Assembly (NCBI RefSeq): GCF_028583425.1
Contig: NC_072800.1
Coordinates: 94,953,001 to 95,017,000 of the forward strand
Length of the DNA: 64,000 nucleotides
From: Eublepharis macularius
Lineage: Eukaryota > Chordata > Lepidosauria > Squamata > Eublepharidae
Reading direction: 5' to 3'
Shown: piece after piece, positions 11,620 through 21,529 of the stretch
Layout: each line of letters opens with the position of its first letter
Numbering within the stretch: position 1 is the first letter of the stretch
Translations under genes and position numbers: made by a program
Notes under the pieces: generated by a model
What the model saw: the letters and a program-made list of their open reading frames with translations, nothing else
What the model was told of the DNA's origin: nothing
The model's database searches: none

Positions 11620-12332
11620 CTACACGGAGGTGCCTTCAATCTCTTGTAAATCCTTTCCTTTTTTGGACTTTGTCTGCAAAGCTTGAGCCTGTTTAATTAG
11701 ACAGTAGGGCTTGTCTCGATTCTTCCGCACCATTTCCTCAATTTTAGTGAGCAGCTCCTCAGCTTGTTTCTCCCTCTCTTCTCCTGTTTTGCTGTTGTTG
11801 AAACCACAGTATCGGTTGCTGCACGCTTTTAGCAATTCCTGGAGATATTTGTTATCTGAGTGTTTCGTATATTCTTCCAGACTTTCACTGCGCAGGTCTT
11901 CTCTCCGGGAAAATACGACAATCACGTATTCTCGGGCTTCTTTGCCAAAGATCTCCTTTACCTGCTTTGCTGCTCGACGGTCCTCCTCAGTAAAACGGCC
12001 CATTTGGGTCACCAGCACCAGAGCGTGGGGGCCTGGCCGGGAGAGATCAAAGCATTTAGCAATCTCAGGGGAATCCTTCGTAACATCAGGATCGCAAATA
12101 GCTGGTGTGTCGATCACGACAATTTTCTTCCCCTTCCACTCTCTCGTTTCCTGCTGGCACGTCTGTGTCACGGAGGTGAATTCAAACCGGGAGTCGAAGC
12201 ACTCTTTCCCCAGGACGGTGTTTCCAGTTGCGCTTTTCCCCGCTCCCGTCTTCCCAACAAGGATGAGGCGCAGTTCTGGTTCCTCAGAAATTAGGTTGTG
12301 GCTTTGTGGATTGGTTGTGTCTGGTTTTGGTC
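11620..12332 (-). CDS. GIMAP A: AIG1-type GTPase, main coding exon
   Basis: Immune-associated nucleotide-binding GTPase of the GIMAP/AIG1 family. Known members regulate lymphocyte survival and sit on internal membranes or lipid droplets. The exon begins after an acceptor (TTCCCCTTACAG) in phase 1 and encodes about 236 residues to a TAG stop. Visible motifs are G1 GKTGAGKS with the family signature SATGNT, G3 DTPAICD, and the conserved box [20 protein letters not shown] lies in the G4 position, and a basic helical C-terminus ends EIEGTSV. No C-terminal membrane segment is seen. The small upstream exon that supplies the start codon was not found. Stretches of the exon are almost identical to GIMAP C at 37622-38277. 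The member number cannot be assigned. Confidence 0.9.
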
Positions 12333-12654
12333 CTGTAAGGGGAATAAAACAGTTGGTTAGTCCAATAGCTTCTCATGCGGATTAAGACATAAACTCTACA
12401 TTTCTGGATTTATGTATGCCCAGTCACGTGATGAAATTTGTTTCCTTTGCAGGATTCAGCAAAGTAAACGGTTCTGTAAGAGCAGCAGATACAGAACCTG
12501 CCAGATAGACTTCCGTGAGACTAAATGACTTCCCTCTGGTTGCACCACATGGCTGCAGACCAACCCATCCATAATGCAAAGGGCCCCCCTGCCTGCTCTG
12601 CCGGCTACTGCAGAGTCTGTTCCCAAAATTAACGTGGCATCTTGCAAGTGTGTT

Positions 12655-12830
12655 TGTTTGTCTGCATTATTTTTAGTCCATCCTTCTCACTGAGCCCAAG
12701 GTGGATTTACACGGGGCAAGCCCATGCAATCAGCACTTGGGACAGTCAATAAACAGTACAATAGGGAAGGCATGGCAGAACCTTGAAAATGAGCATACAG
12801 TTCAAACACAGGAAACATTATTGGAGCAAG
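12655..12830 (-). repeat. LINE (L2-like) 3' tail, minus strand
   Basis: The reverse complement contains the tail words CCACCTTGGGCTCAGTGAGAAGG followed by GGACTAAAAATAATG, matching the L2-like 3' ends at 25230-25290 and 28770-28810. Confidence 0.5.
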
Positions 12831-12984
12831 CATAAGTACTGTGATGTGACCTATTAAGCAGCCAGAGGCTGCTGAGATCTCTGTCCTTGCCCAGTGCCTG
12901 GATGTCGTGGTTGGTTAGTTGAGAGGGAGTTGGCTGAAGTGAAATCCATCCAAACAGAAGTCATGTAGCTGACTCGGTCTGCAA

Positions 12985-13445
12985 CAATAGTGGACCCTCC
13001 TCTTCCATCACTTGATGGAGTCCACTTTACAGTGGTGGGCTCTGTTGGGAGTTTGGAAGTGTGGCTGGATTCCACCCTACCCACGAACAAGCAAATATCC
13101 ACGGTGCAAAGCTGGCACTGTACCATCTCCGCCAGGCCCACCAATTATCCTCCTATTTGTCTTGCCACAGTGATTCATGCTATGGTGACCTCTTGCCTGG
13201 ACCACTGAAACTCAAGACTACATAGGACTACTCTTGAAGGCACTTCAGAGACTCCAGTTGGTTCAGAATGTAGCTGCTAGACTGCTGACCGGTACACAAT
13301 GGTCAGCACATTTCACTTTGATCTTGAAGCAGCAGCCCTGGCGTCCAACTGGTTTACGGATCTAATCCAAGGTGTTGGCTTTAACCTTTAAAGCCATGAC
13401 TGGTCCGGGACCCTCATAGCTATGGGAGCGCCTCTCCCAGTCTGT
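12985..13445 (+). repeat. L2-like LINE fragment, C-terminal part of ORF2
   Basis: Broken frames read WLDSTLPTNKQIS, ATVIHAMVTSCLDH, LVQNVAARLLTG and FKAMTGPGP, the order found at the end of L2/CR1 reverse transcriptase proteins. It is 5' and 3' truncated and carries stops and frame changes, so it is an old copy. Confidence 0.65.
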
Positions 13446-13675
13446 TAATAGGATGGGGAGTTAGCTTAGCAGTCCAGAACTAAAACAGCGCGGATCTAGC
13501 CAGCTATACCAAGGTCCATTTTCAGAAATCCCCGTGACAAAGAGGCAGACTACAGATGTTCAATCAATAACGTGTATTTTCTAATTGTGTGGCATATGCC
13601 TGAAATTACACACACATCCAAGGTTACATACAAGATCTAAGAAATACAGAATATAATGCCATAGAGTTCACCCTC

Positions 13676-13775
13676 CAAAGCAGCCATTTTCTCCAGGGGA
13701 ACTGATCTCTGCCAGCAGGAGGTCAGTTGCAATTCCAGTAGATCTCCAGCCACCCCCTGGAGACTGGCAAGCCTA
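13676..13775 (-). mobile_element. Partial GGTTGCCAG inverted-repeat element, minus strand
   Basis: The reverse complement runs CTTGCCAGTCTCCAGG, GGCTGGAGATCTACTGGAATT, then TCCCCTGGAGAAAATGGCTGC, the same order as the copies at 14125 and 40931. One end is missing. Confidence 0.6.
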
Positions 13776-14124
13776 CACAGCACTCTCGCAGCACAGCTTT
13801 AGAATGGGGGGGGGGGGTTGCCAACAGGGCACCCCTGTGCACACCTTCCCTGGAGTCTGCTGAGTGTTTGGATAAAAGGGGGGACCCAGGAGGGATTTTG
13901 CCCGCCAAGGCTTCTGATTGGCCATGGGAGATCTGATTTAAAAAGCAACACTGCTTTGGCAGCAGCTGCCACCACAGCACGGACTGAAGGTGAGCTGTCC
14001 GTATGCAAGAGGACAGTTTTAAACCATGTGCTGACTTTAAAAGGCTTCCCGTCAAGCAAGAGTTCCTGCTTGAAATGTTGAAAAGTTACTGTTAGACTTC
14101 TGCATGACTTCACTCCCTGACATT

Positions 14125-14312
14125 TTGTGGTTGTGGGTCGCCATCCTCCAGGTCTCCCAGAATTACAACTGATCTTCAGTTCCCCTGGAGAAACCAGCTG
14201 TTTGGGAGGCATTATGCCCTGCTGAGGCCCCTCCCCTCCCCAAACCCCACCCTCTCTAGGCTTCATCCCCAAACCTCCAGGAACTTCACAACCTGGAGCT
14301 GGCAACCCTATG
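14125..14312 (+). mobile_element. Short inverted-repeat DNA transposon (MITE)
   Basis: Runs from GTGGGTCGCCATCCTCCAGG to CCTGGAGCTGGCAACCCTA and carries the internal words GAATTACAACTGATCTTCAG and CTCCCCAAACCCCACCCTCTC shared with 40931-41134. Terminal repeats are of the GGGTTGCCAG type. It has no coding capacity. Confidence 0.65.
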
Positions 14313-15186
14313 TGGTTGGCTCTGCTTCTTGTGGCAGCCATTTTGTGGTTGGCTCCACTTCCTGTGGGAGCCATTTTGTGTTTGCACCCATCACCCCAAG
14401 TCATTATTCCAAAGGTGCCTGCGAGGTCAAAAAGGTTGAGGACCCCAGATCTACAGCATGCAAGGTGCTCCATGTACGACATTTCAGCAAGCCCTACAAC
14501 AGCCCTATCAGGCAGGCCACCATTATTGAGCCCGTACACTAGCTGGCAGGAGCATGGCTGAGGAATATCAGCTTCCGACCTACTAGGTTCAAAGTCAGGG
14601 CTTCCAGCTCAGCCTCTTACTGCCATATACAGCCTTGACCTTCCTCCGGTACAGAATGCACAGCCTGCTCTTATACCATGGCTTTGCGGGTCGGGGTCGC
14701 AGAAAGGAAGGAGACCTTTTTTGCAGGCTGGCTGGGTCTGTTCCACTAAGATCACTTTTCCCACACCTCGTTTTTCCCACCGAAAAGGATGCATTTTTAA
14801 AACATTACTTTTACATCACTTGCGTGTAAATGACATGTACTCATGAAAGCCTAAAAGAAACAACAGACGAATCAGCATCAGAAAAATCGGGGCAGAATGC
14901 AAGGGAAGGGAACAGCAACATGCCAAACCAAAGAGAAGCCAGCCTGGCCCTCGGGCAGCTCATCCCCCGAGCTGTGGGAGCCTTGTGGGGCCTGAGTGGA
15001 GAATGTCAAGGGGTGCTTTCAATGAGGGGAAACAGCTCCGTCCCCACAAAGCAGGCGTCACTTTGAGGACCCTTTTTGTTTTGCTTGCTTGTCGTCAATC
15101 CTGTGGCCCACCTAGTGTTGCCTCCAAAGAGCCGCTCGGAAGGGGTTTTGCTTGGTCGCCAGGTCAGGTGCAGGGAGGACGCATCC
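14313..15186. other. Intergenic sequence between GIMAP A and B
   Basis: No exon recognised. The reading frames here have no family resemblance. The 5' leader exon expected for GIMAP A should lie between its main exon and further right, but no convincing phase-1 donor with a start codon was picked out. Confidence 0.35.
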
Positions 15187-15824
15187 TTACAGGAGGGTGC
15201 AACAATCAAACAGACTGTCCTCCTTAAACATTTCTCGGGTGTACAACGGAGCGTTGGGGTTGACCTGTCTCATCTTGTCAATCATCTCAATCAGCTCGGC
15301 CACCTGGGCCTCCCTTTCTGCTCCCGTAGCAAGATTGTTGAAAGCCAGGTATCGGTTTCCACAGAAAGCAACCACCCCTTTGAGGTCCTCGTTGGCCTTG
15401 GCTAGGAAACTGGTCAGAGGCCTGCCCCTTAGGTCTTCCTTCCGGGTGAAGAGGAGGATGGTGTAGTCCCGCGCCTTCACCTTGAGAATCCTCTGGACTT
15501 CGTCAGCCACTGCCTTTTCTTCCGGGGTGAAACGGTCCAGCTTCAGGACCAGAACGATGGCATGAAACCCCGGATCGAGGACTTCCACGGAATCTCGGAT
15601 GATTCTGGAAGTCTCCTTGTTTCCACGATCAGGATCAAAATAGCCAGGGGTGTCCACGACAGTAATTTTCCTCCCTCGAAAGTCACCTTCTTTCTTTTCG
15701 CATTTCCTTGTCACTGAGTTAGGTGAGACATCAGAGACGAATTTCTCCTCCCCGAGGATGGTGTTTCCAGTTGCGCTCTTTCCTCCTCCAGTTTTCCCAA
15801 CAACGATGACTCTCAGTTCAGGAG
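15187..15824 (-). CDS. GIMAP B: AIG1-type GTPase exon ending in a CaaX-like box
   Basis: AIG1 GTPase exon of about 211 residues, in the same orientation as GIMAP A. Motifs: G1 [14 protein letters not shown]3 DTPGYFDPD, the helix box DPGFHAIVLVLKLDRFTPEE, G4 TRKEDL, and a C-terminal helix EREAQVAELIEMIDKM. The acceptor TTGTTTTCATCAG puts the exon in phase 1, as in the other copies here. The ATG that overlaps this acceptor (codon run MFSSAPELR) is probably intronic rather than the real start. The protein ends D-C-C-T-L-L. CTLL fits the CaaX pattern, where a final Leu favours geranylgeranylation, and the preceding Cys could be palmitoylated. That would tether this member to membranes without a hydrophobic tail. 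Prenylation is inference. It is more diverged from A and C than they are from each other. Confidence 0.9.
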
Positions 15825-17849
15825 CTGATGAAAACAATCAAGGAACATTAGGCCAGACCGATCGTGAGACTGGGATCCGAGAAACAATTTGTCATCAACC
15901 ACTGCTGAGCTTATCTTAGAAATGCGTATGCCATTTCCAAAGAAGGAAGGCTGTGGCATGTGGAGCTCAGAACCATATACGTTACCATAGCAAAGTTAGA
16001 GAAGGACTATGTTCAAACATTAAGATACCATACCTCTGGAGGAAGCCGCATGTGTGTGTCTGCCATGTTCCTGTCTTCAGTAAGAGGTGGGCTTTGGTTC
16101 TTTACAAGACAAGGGTGGTTCTGGCAAGGGGAGCCTAACAAACTACCCTGGCTGCCCTCCCCGCCCCCAGTCACGCATGAGGGGTGAAGGATGCTCCCTT
16201 GTTTAGTGGGTGTCTTTGCACCAAACAGCGAGAAGAGCTAAGCGCTCTTCTCAATGGTGCTAGTTTCAGAGAATGAGCTGAATGCGGACAGGAGAAAGGC
16301 TGTCCTGTGGGTTCCGGAATATCCTGCACCCGGTTCCTCGGAGGTCCTGAGAGCTTTACCTTTGGAGACTCCAGCCATGTTAGCTTGTCAAGAACAATTC
16401 CCAGTGCAAGGCCCTCCGAATACCTGTGGAGAAACACAAAAGGGAAAGCTGTGCTGAGAGAGGAAAGGCGGCCTTGTGAGGTCTGCTTTCACATACCGTG
16501 CACCTCTCCACGTCCAAGAGGGAATGTCTGCTCTTCCAACCCAAGCCTTCCCCTCCTCAGGCACTTGCCCTGTCCAGTGACAAATGTCACCAGGCACCAT
16601 CAAGAGTGAGCGCAAATGTTGGGCTTTCTCCGTGGCTCTTCTCGTGTGGCTTCTCCCATACAGGCAGCGGCCAAGTCATGCTGCTTCTCCCTTGACAACA
16701 TTGTAAAAGAGGGCCCTCCCTCTCTGTCCCTTCAGGAAAATCTCTGGTGCACACCCGGGTCGTCTCTTGCCCTGGCTACTGCAGCCTCCCCCCTCTGGGC
16801 TTCTGCTCTGACACATCCACACAGGCCACCACACACTCCCCTCTATCCCACACCCTGCGGCCGGAATCTGATCCCCCTTAAATCCCGAGAGTGGCTTCCT
16901 CTTCTCCCCTGGATCCAAGGTAGATTCCTCCAGCTTTCTTTCCAAGCCCACCACAGCCCATCAGAGATCCATTAAGTTCATGGGTACATCCGGAGATGGG
17001 ATAGGTTGGCAGGAATGAGTATACAAGCATATGCACTATTGATACAAGGAGCACGATTCCTCCCTCCCTTTGAGCAGTTAGCCTTTAGGCGCGAAAACCC
17101 TAAGAAGTTCCATGAGGACACAATGGCTTAGCCTGGACAGAGAAAAGCAGAAGATCACGAAGGCAGCAAAGTCCTTCCCTCTCCCCTGAGAAACGGTTGC
17201 ATTGTTGGTTCCAGCTGCAAGGCCAGCGCCGCATATTTGCAGAGATAACAGGCTGCTTTCCTCCTCTGTGAAACCAGCATTAGTACTTTCGTTTTCAGGC
17301 AAGCCAGGAATGGCATGGCAGGAGGCTACCTTACGAAGCACAAATTGAGCATACCGTCATACTGGAGATCAACATATCAATTCAGAGAATACATCAATGG
17401 CATGGGTGTGTGTACATATGACACCGGCACCTCCCGCCCCTGCCCCGCCCCCCGTAACTGCGCTGCCCCCAGCACGCCTGCATGACGCCACCTGTCTATC
17501 TTCCTTCTGCTCCCTCTGCTACATCTTCTCCCTTCTCAAAGACTTTGGTTAAAGCCCTTAAACCTCACCCCCCCTCTCCACACACACAGTGCAACGAAGC
17601 TTAGCTACAGAAAGGAGGGGGGGCTCTTCCTCTGCTGAACGCCCCCCCCCCCCGCCGGCCCCATCCCTCTTCCTTCCCCTTGTCTACCGTTCACCCCCCT
17701 GCCCTGCACAACAGACTGGAAGCTCCTTTGGGCAGGGCCTTGTCTTCTTGTTACTCTGCAATGCACACTGATGGCGGCACAAATGTGTAACTAATCGATC
17801 CTGGTGATAATGGATAAGAATTAGCGTGGTTGGCTCTCGTGGTCCTTTC
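15825..17849. other. Intergenic sequence, no gene recognised
   Basis: Upstream flank of GIMAP B, where its leader exon and promoter would be expected. No exon can be named. A stretch at about 17700-17780 (GGAAGCTCCTTTGGGCAGGGCC ... CTCTGCAATGCACACTGATGG) resembles a common LINE-derived tail. CT-rich low-complexity DNA lies at 17440-17700. Confidence 0.35.
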
Positions 17850-18068
17850 TTAGGTGCCCAGGGTAATGCTGATTGAGCGCCACTTTGGGGTCAGGGAGGA
17901 ATTTTCCTGCAGGCCACATTGGCCTGGGGTCCAGGAGGTGTTTTGCATTCTTCAGGGCACAGAGCAAGGATGGGGAGTGGGGGGGGGGATAGCTGTGCAT
18001 TTCCTGCATTGTGCTGGGGGTTGGACTAGATGAGCTTTGGGGTTTCCTCCACCTCTATGATTCTATGG
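17850..18068 (+). repeat. CR1 LINE 3' end
   Basis: Ends with TTGGACTAGATGAGC ... TATGATTCTATGG, the CR1 3' hallmark. It is preceded by the 3' UTR words TTTTCCTGCAGGCCACATTGG and GGTCCAGGAGGTGTTTTGC, seen also at 51900-52105. It is 5' truncated. Confidence 0.8.
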
Positions 18069-19351
18069 CTTTTGGACCACAGGTAACAGAGGGCATTTGA
18101 AGCAAGAGCCAGCAGGCGAGGAGGCCATCCTGCAAACACCGCTTCCTTCCACATAACCCAGAGTGCTTTCCCCTGGCTGCCTTCTCCCTAGCTACGGGAA
18201 TGGCCCTAAGTCGGTGGCAGTGGCTGCTTGGCATGGGAGGGGGAACCATCGGATATGGAGCAGGCAGAGCCTCCCAGCCGTCCCCCCTGCCTGCTGTCCC
18301 TTCGCCTAACCGTTCCTGGCTGCCACGGTGGTCGGAGACACCACGCACCTGCCTGCCACTGACCCTCTCCCACGGATCAGTAGTCTGCAAGAGACGGTGG
18401 TGGTGGGCCGGCCTCCCCAGCCGGCTGTCCCTTGTGGTGGCAGGAGGCTTCCAATTGCCACCCGGCAGCTGATTGCCGCAGGAGGGGGGGCAGCGCCCAG
18501 GGCGAGGGAGGCAAAGGGAGGTGCTGCAGGCCAGCAATGGTCAGGGCAGCAGCTGGGCAGGGGCAAATGGGGCAGCAGCCCGTGCTGAAGCCCCCTCCCC
18601 ACTTGGTGGTGGACAGTCACCCGAGAGGGGTCCGTCGCATCACTCTGGTTTGCTCCTTCATGGGCTGCTCTTCTTAGACAAGGGTGATGTTTCCAGCTGT
18701 CCCGGAAGGCACAGTCCTCCCCCCCACCGCCTTCTAAGGAAGCTTTTGGGAGGCAGAGCACGCAAGGGGGGCAGAGACCCAGCCCGGCTGCCGGACCGTT
18801 TCCCACAGGCTGCCCAGGCCTCCCTTCTGCCGGATCCAGGCATGCTTGGCTCTCCGGAGGGCCCAGGAGGCTGCCTTGGAAAGGACACCTGTTGCTCTTA
18901 CTGCCTCTTGCACAACTCCGAGTGCCGCTCTCCAGGATGGGGAGTGATGCAAAGAATTTCCCCAGGACTCCAGAAGAGGCTTCTCTGCTGTCTCCTCTGG
19001 CCAGACTGAAGGCCGTGCGGGACTCTGCCCCATCCGTGGCAGGGAGGCAGCAGCCCAGCCCTCCGAGGGTCTGCCACTCTAAAATCGCAGAGGTGATACG
19101 GCTTTGTGGTCAGGAGCCCCAGGCAGGCTTCAGCGCTGCGGAGTCTCTCCCACACGCGGAGAAATATTGCGGAGAACAAGCAAGGCTCCCTACCTGGGCT
19201 GCTTCTTTCTCCGCTTCGCAAAGGGCACGGCTGTCTTGGGTGCCCTCCAACCTGCTCTTCGTGTTGCTCGGCTGGCTGCTTTTCAATCTATGCACTGCCA
19301 GGACGAGGAGGGGAGAGGAGTGATTGTGCAGAAAACATGTGACTTTGCTTA
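18069..19351. other. Intergenic sequence, no gene recognised
   Basis: GC-rich with overlapping chance frames on both strands. No domain, splice-flanked exon or clear repeat could be supported. Confidence 0.3.
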
Positions 19352-19369
19352 AACCGAAACTGTAAAACT
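19352..19369 (+). promoter_or_regulatory. Possible IRF/ISRE-like site
   Basis: AACCGAAACTGTAAAACT fits the AANNGAAA core of interferon regulatory factor sites, with a second imperfect half. About 125 bases downstream a purine-rich stretch ends in AAG|GTAAGG (19490), a good donor, so a 5' non-coding exon could lie between. GIMAP and SNTX-like genes are plausible interferon targets, but a site this short can occur by chance. Confidence 0.25.
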
Positions 19370-19774
19370 GAGAGCGGTATTTCTCTCTGCAGAGTTTACA
19401 TTTCAGGAGAGGCGCCTTGAAGAAGGAGGCAGAGAAAGTGAGTTCAGGCGAGCGGGGCTGCAAGTCGGGTTTCACTCTGTAAGCACAAGAAGGTAAGGCC
19501 CTTTTGCATCTTTGCTTTAACTCTGCTGCAGTTTTAACGAAATATGCATAACTGTAGAAAAGACCAAGCGGGAGGTTTGAGAGGGAGTGTGAGAAGGGGG
19601 GGGGCAGACAGACCCCCCCCTTGTAGGATTCTCTATGGTCTCAGGGGATGGAGCAAGCACATGTCTCCAAATTCCATCTCTGCGAGGGTCAGTTCACACA
19701 TGCAGGCCATTGCTAGAGTAATGATCAGGCAAGGTACATGTAATGGAGTGACTAGTGCGGCAGCCAAGTTTGCA

Positions 19775-19960
19775 GAAGATTATTTATTTATTCATTCTTT
19801 TATTTATTTAATTAGTCTTATAGTCCGTTCACCCCGCAAGCGGGCCCAGAGCGGATTACAACAATAATACAAAGTTAAAAACGGGGTAGCATTAAACAGT
19901 ATAAAAACATGAATGTACGATTTGTTAAAAACAGCACCGCACGTATTGTACAACCCTCCC
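19775..19960 (-). repeat. LINE/SINE tail, minus strand
   Basis: The reverse complement contains GTAATCCGCTCTGGGCCCGCTTGCGGGG followed by ATAAGACTAATTAAATAAATA, a tail shared by squamate LINE-mobilised repeats with a simple AT-rich end. Confidence 0.5.
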
Positions 19961-20004
19961 GCATCAACAAACCTGTGGGGCAAGATGGCCAGTTGATAAT
20001 AAGC

Positions 20005-20180
20005 AGCAGAACCAGAGCGGTCCAATGGCACCTTAAAAACCCATTAGATTCCCCAGGTATTTGAGAGGGAGCTTTAACTCCCGAAAGCTCATCCCTTGGA
20101 AATCTACTTGGTCTTTAAGGTGCTATTTCACTCAGATCTTGCTCTTCTACTGCAGACCCCCACGGCTACCCACCTGAAAC
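20005..20180 (+). repeat. Penelope-type tail with hammerhead-like core (copy 1)
   Basis: Two inverted arms (AATGGCACCTTAAAAACCCA and TTGGTCTTTAAGGTGCTATT) flank a core that reads TTGAGA, hairpin GGGAG-CTTTAA-CTCCC, then GAAAGCTC. This is the layout of a hammerhead ribozyme: CUGANGA box, stem II, GAAA, with the arms forming stem I. The CUGANGA box has changed, so the copy is likely inactive. A related copy lies at 26525-26680, in a segment that also shares the following 250 bases. Confidence 0.55.
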
Positions 20181-20259
20181 TATTTTGCTGAAATACAGTT
20201 ATCTTACAGGTTGCTGCATCAAGAACATAACTTATTTTCATTTTCTTTTCTAATTCTAG

Positions 20260-20342
20260 GAAAGGCTAAAAAATGTGGAGAGTCTGGCTACTTATCTGTT
20301 GGTGTTTATCACAGCTGAGCAATTTGCTCACACGTATCTTTG
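20260..20342 (+). CDS. Candidate leader exon (hydrophobic N-terminus), phase-1 donor
   Basis: Acceptor TTTTCTTTTCTAATTCTAG, then an ATG at 20273 opening 23 codons (MWRVWLLICWCLSQLSNLL...). The exon ends in phase 1 at TTTG|GTAAGA. The product looks like a signal peptide or signal anchor. The phase matches the acceptor of the downstream plus-strand GIMAP C exon, so it could be that gene's first coding exon, about 17 kb upstream. Against this, the exon lies in a segment of about 400 bp repeated at 26525-26905, so it could belong to a dispersed repeat. The join is inference from phase and strand. Confidence 0.4.
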
Positions 20343-20788
20343 GTAAGATCTTCCTCAGCAGTTTTGGAAAGCCAGTGATAATTTGGAGATAACATAAAAA
20401 AACCTGAGGAGGCAGGGTATAAACAATTGGAACCGCTCCTTCTCCTTTATAGCGAAACAGCGCAAAATGGCCTATCTCTGCATATTTATTTAGCTGTCCT
20501 GACTTCAGCTGTCTAATAAAAGAACTACACGAGCACCTACGTCTCAGATTAATAGAAGGAACCTGATATTTACCCTTTACTGGAAAAAAACCCCCTTTGT
20601 GGGATGATGGTCCTGGAGGCACCAGTTTTGTACCACAGAAAATGTGGAATTTCTTAACTGGCAGAAGTCTCAAGTTGCAGGACCCCAAAGAGTCAGCACG
20701 CCACTTCGTGCTGCCACCCGCAGGTCCATAATAAGAAGTACACTTGCTCAGTGACTTGTAACAAGATCATTTTTTCTGTTTCTGAGAG

Positions 20789-21130
20789 CCAAGCTACTAG
20801 TGACGCCTGACAGGTTGGACACTTGTCAGCTTCCCTCAAGTTTTGATGGGAAATGTAGGCATCCTGGTCTTGCAGCTTGACTCTCCATTTAATTGAAGTT
20901 TACAGAGCGGCAGTCTATGTGAGAGAGAACATGAGGTTGGAAGGGGAGTGCAGGCATCGGGCTCTTTCCAGGAGCCCCGCTTCCCCTCCGCTGGGGGGCG
21001 GGGGGCGGTTTCTGTAAACTTCAATTAAATGGAGAGCCAAGCTGTAAGACCAGGACGCCTACATTTCCCATCAAAACTTGAGGGAAGCTGACAAGTGTCC
21101 AACCTGTGTCAGGCGTCACTTGTAGCTTGG
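20789..21130. mobile_element. DNA transposon with long terminal inverted repeats
   Basis: The left end CCAAGCTACTAGTGACGCC is mirrored at the right end by GGCGTCACTTGTAGCTTGG. The inverted arms run well over 100 bp each (e.g. TTTTGATGGGAAATGTAGGC and its complement at 21059-21078). The spacer is GC-rich and non-coding, so it is a non-autonomous foldback-like element. The same terminus occurs on the element at 46600-46719. Target duplications were not clear. Confidence 0.75.
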
Positions 21131-21529
21131 ATCTTAGTCCCTCTGCTTTCTCCAAACTACCATGAAGGTAAGGGTAAATTTTGGAAATCTCACTTGTTAA
21201 AGTTGTTTCCAATTCAGCTGACTCTCCTTGTCTTCCTTCAGTACCTTGATAAGTCTGAACCAAGTTTGACTTTGTGGTTGCAAAGACTAACTTACTCAAA
21301 AAAAGATACTGAAAAAAGATGTATCTCTGAGCCTCCTCCCAAATATACCCTCTTCTTAGGGATCCCAGGTCCTGTGTTGAGGGTGGGGGATCCCCTACTC
21401 CAACCCTCCGCCCCCTGCCACCAGTCACCTGGCCTGTGGAGGTGGGGGGAAGAAGGGGGTATAGGCCTTCCGAACGGGGTCCCGAGGCAGTGTGACGATG
21501 TCACTCCCGGCAGTGATGTTGTTATGTAT
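21131..21529. other. Spacer between transposon and LTR fossil
   Basis: No gene seen. Contains GATGTCACTCCCGGCAGTGATG, a word type shared with unnamed repeats near 9210 and 27470. Confidence 0.3.

Noticed and set aside
15825-15837. ATG at 15837 (minus) as the start of GIMAP B
   Set aside because: It overlaps a good splice acceptor and the residues before PELR are not conserved. The other three AIG1 exons begin in the same phase after an acceptor.
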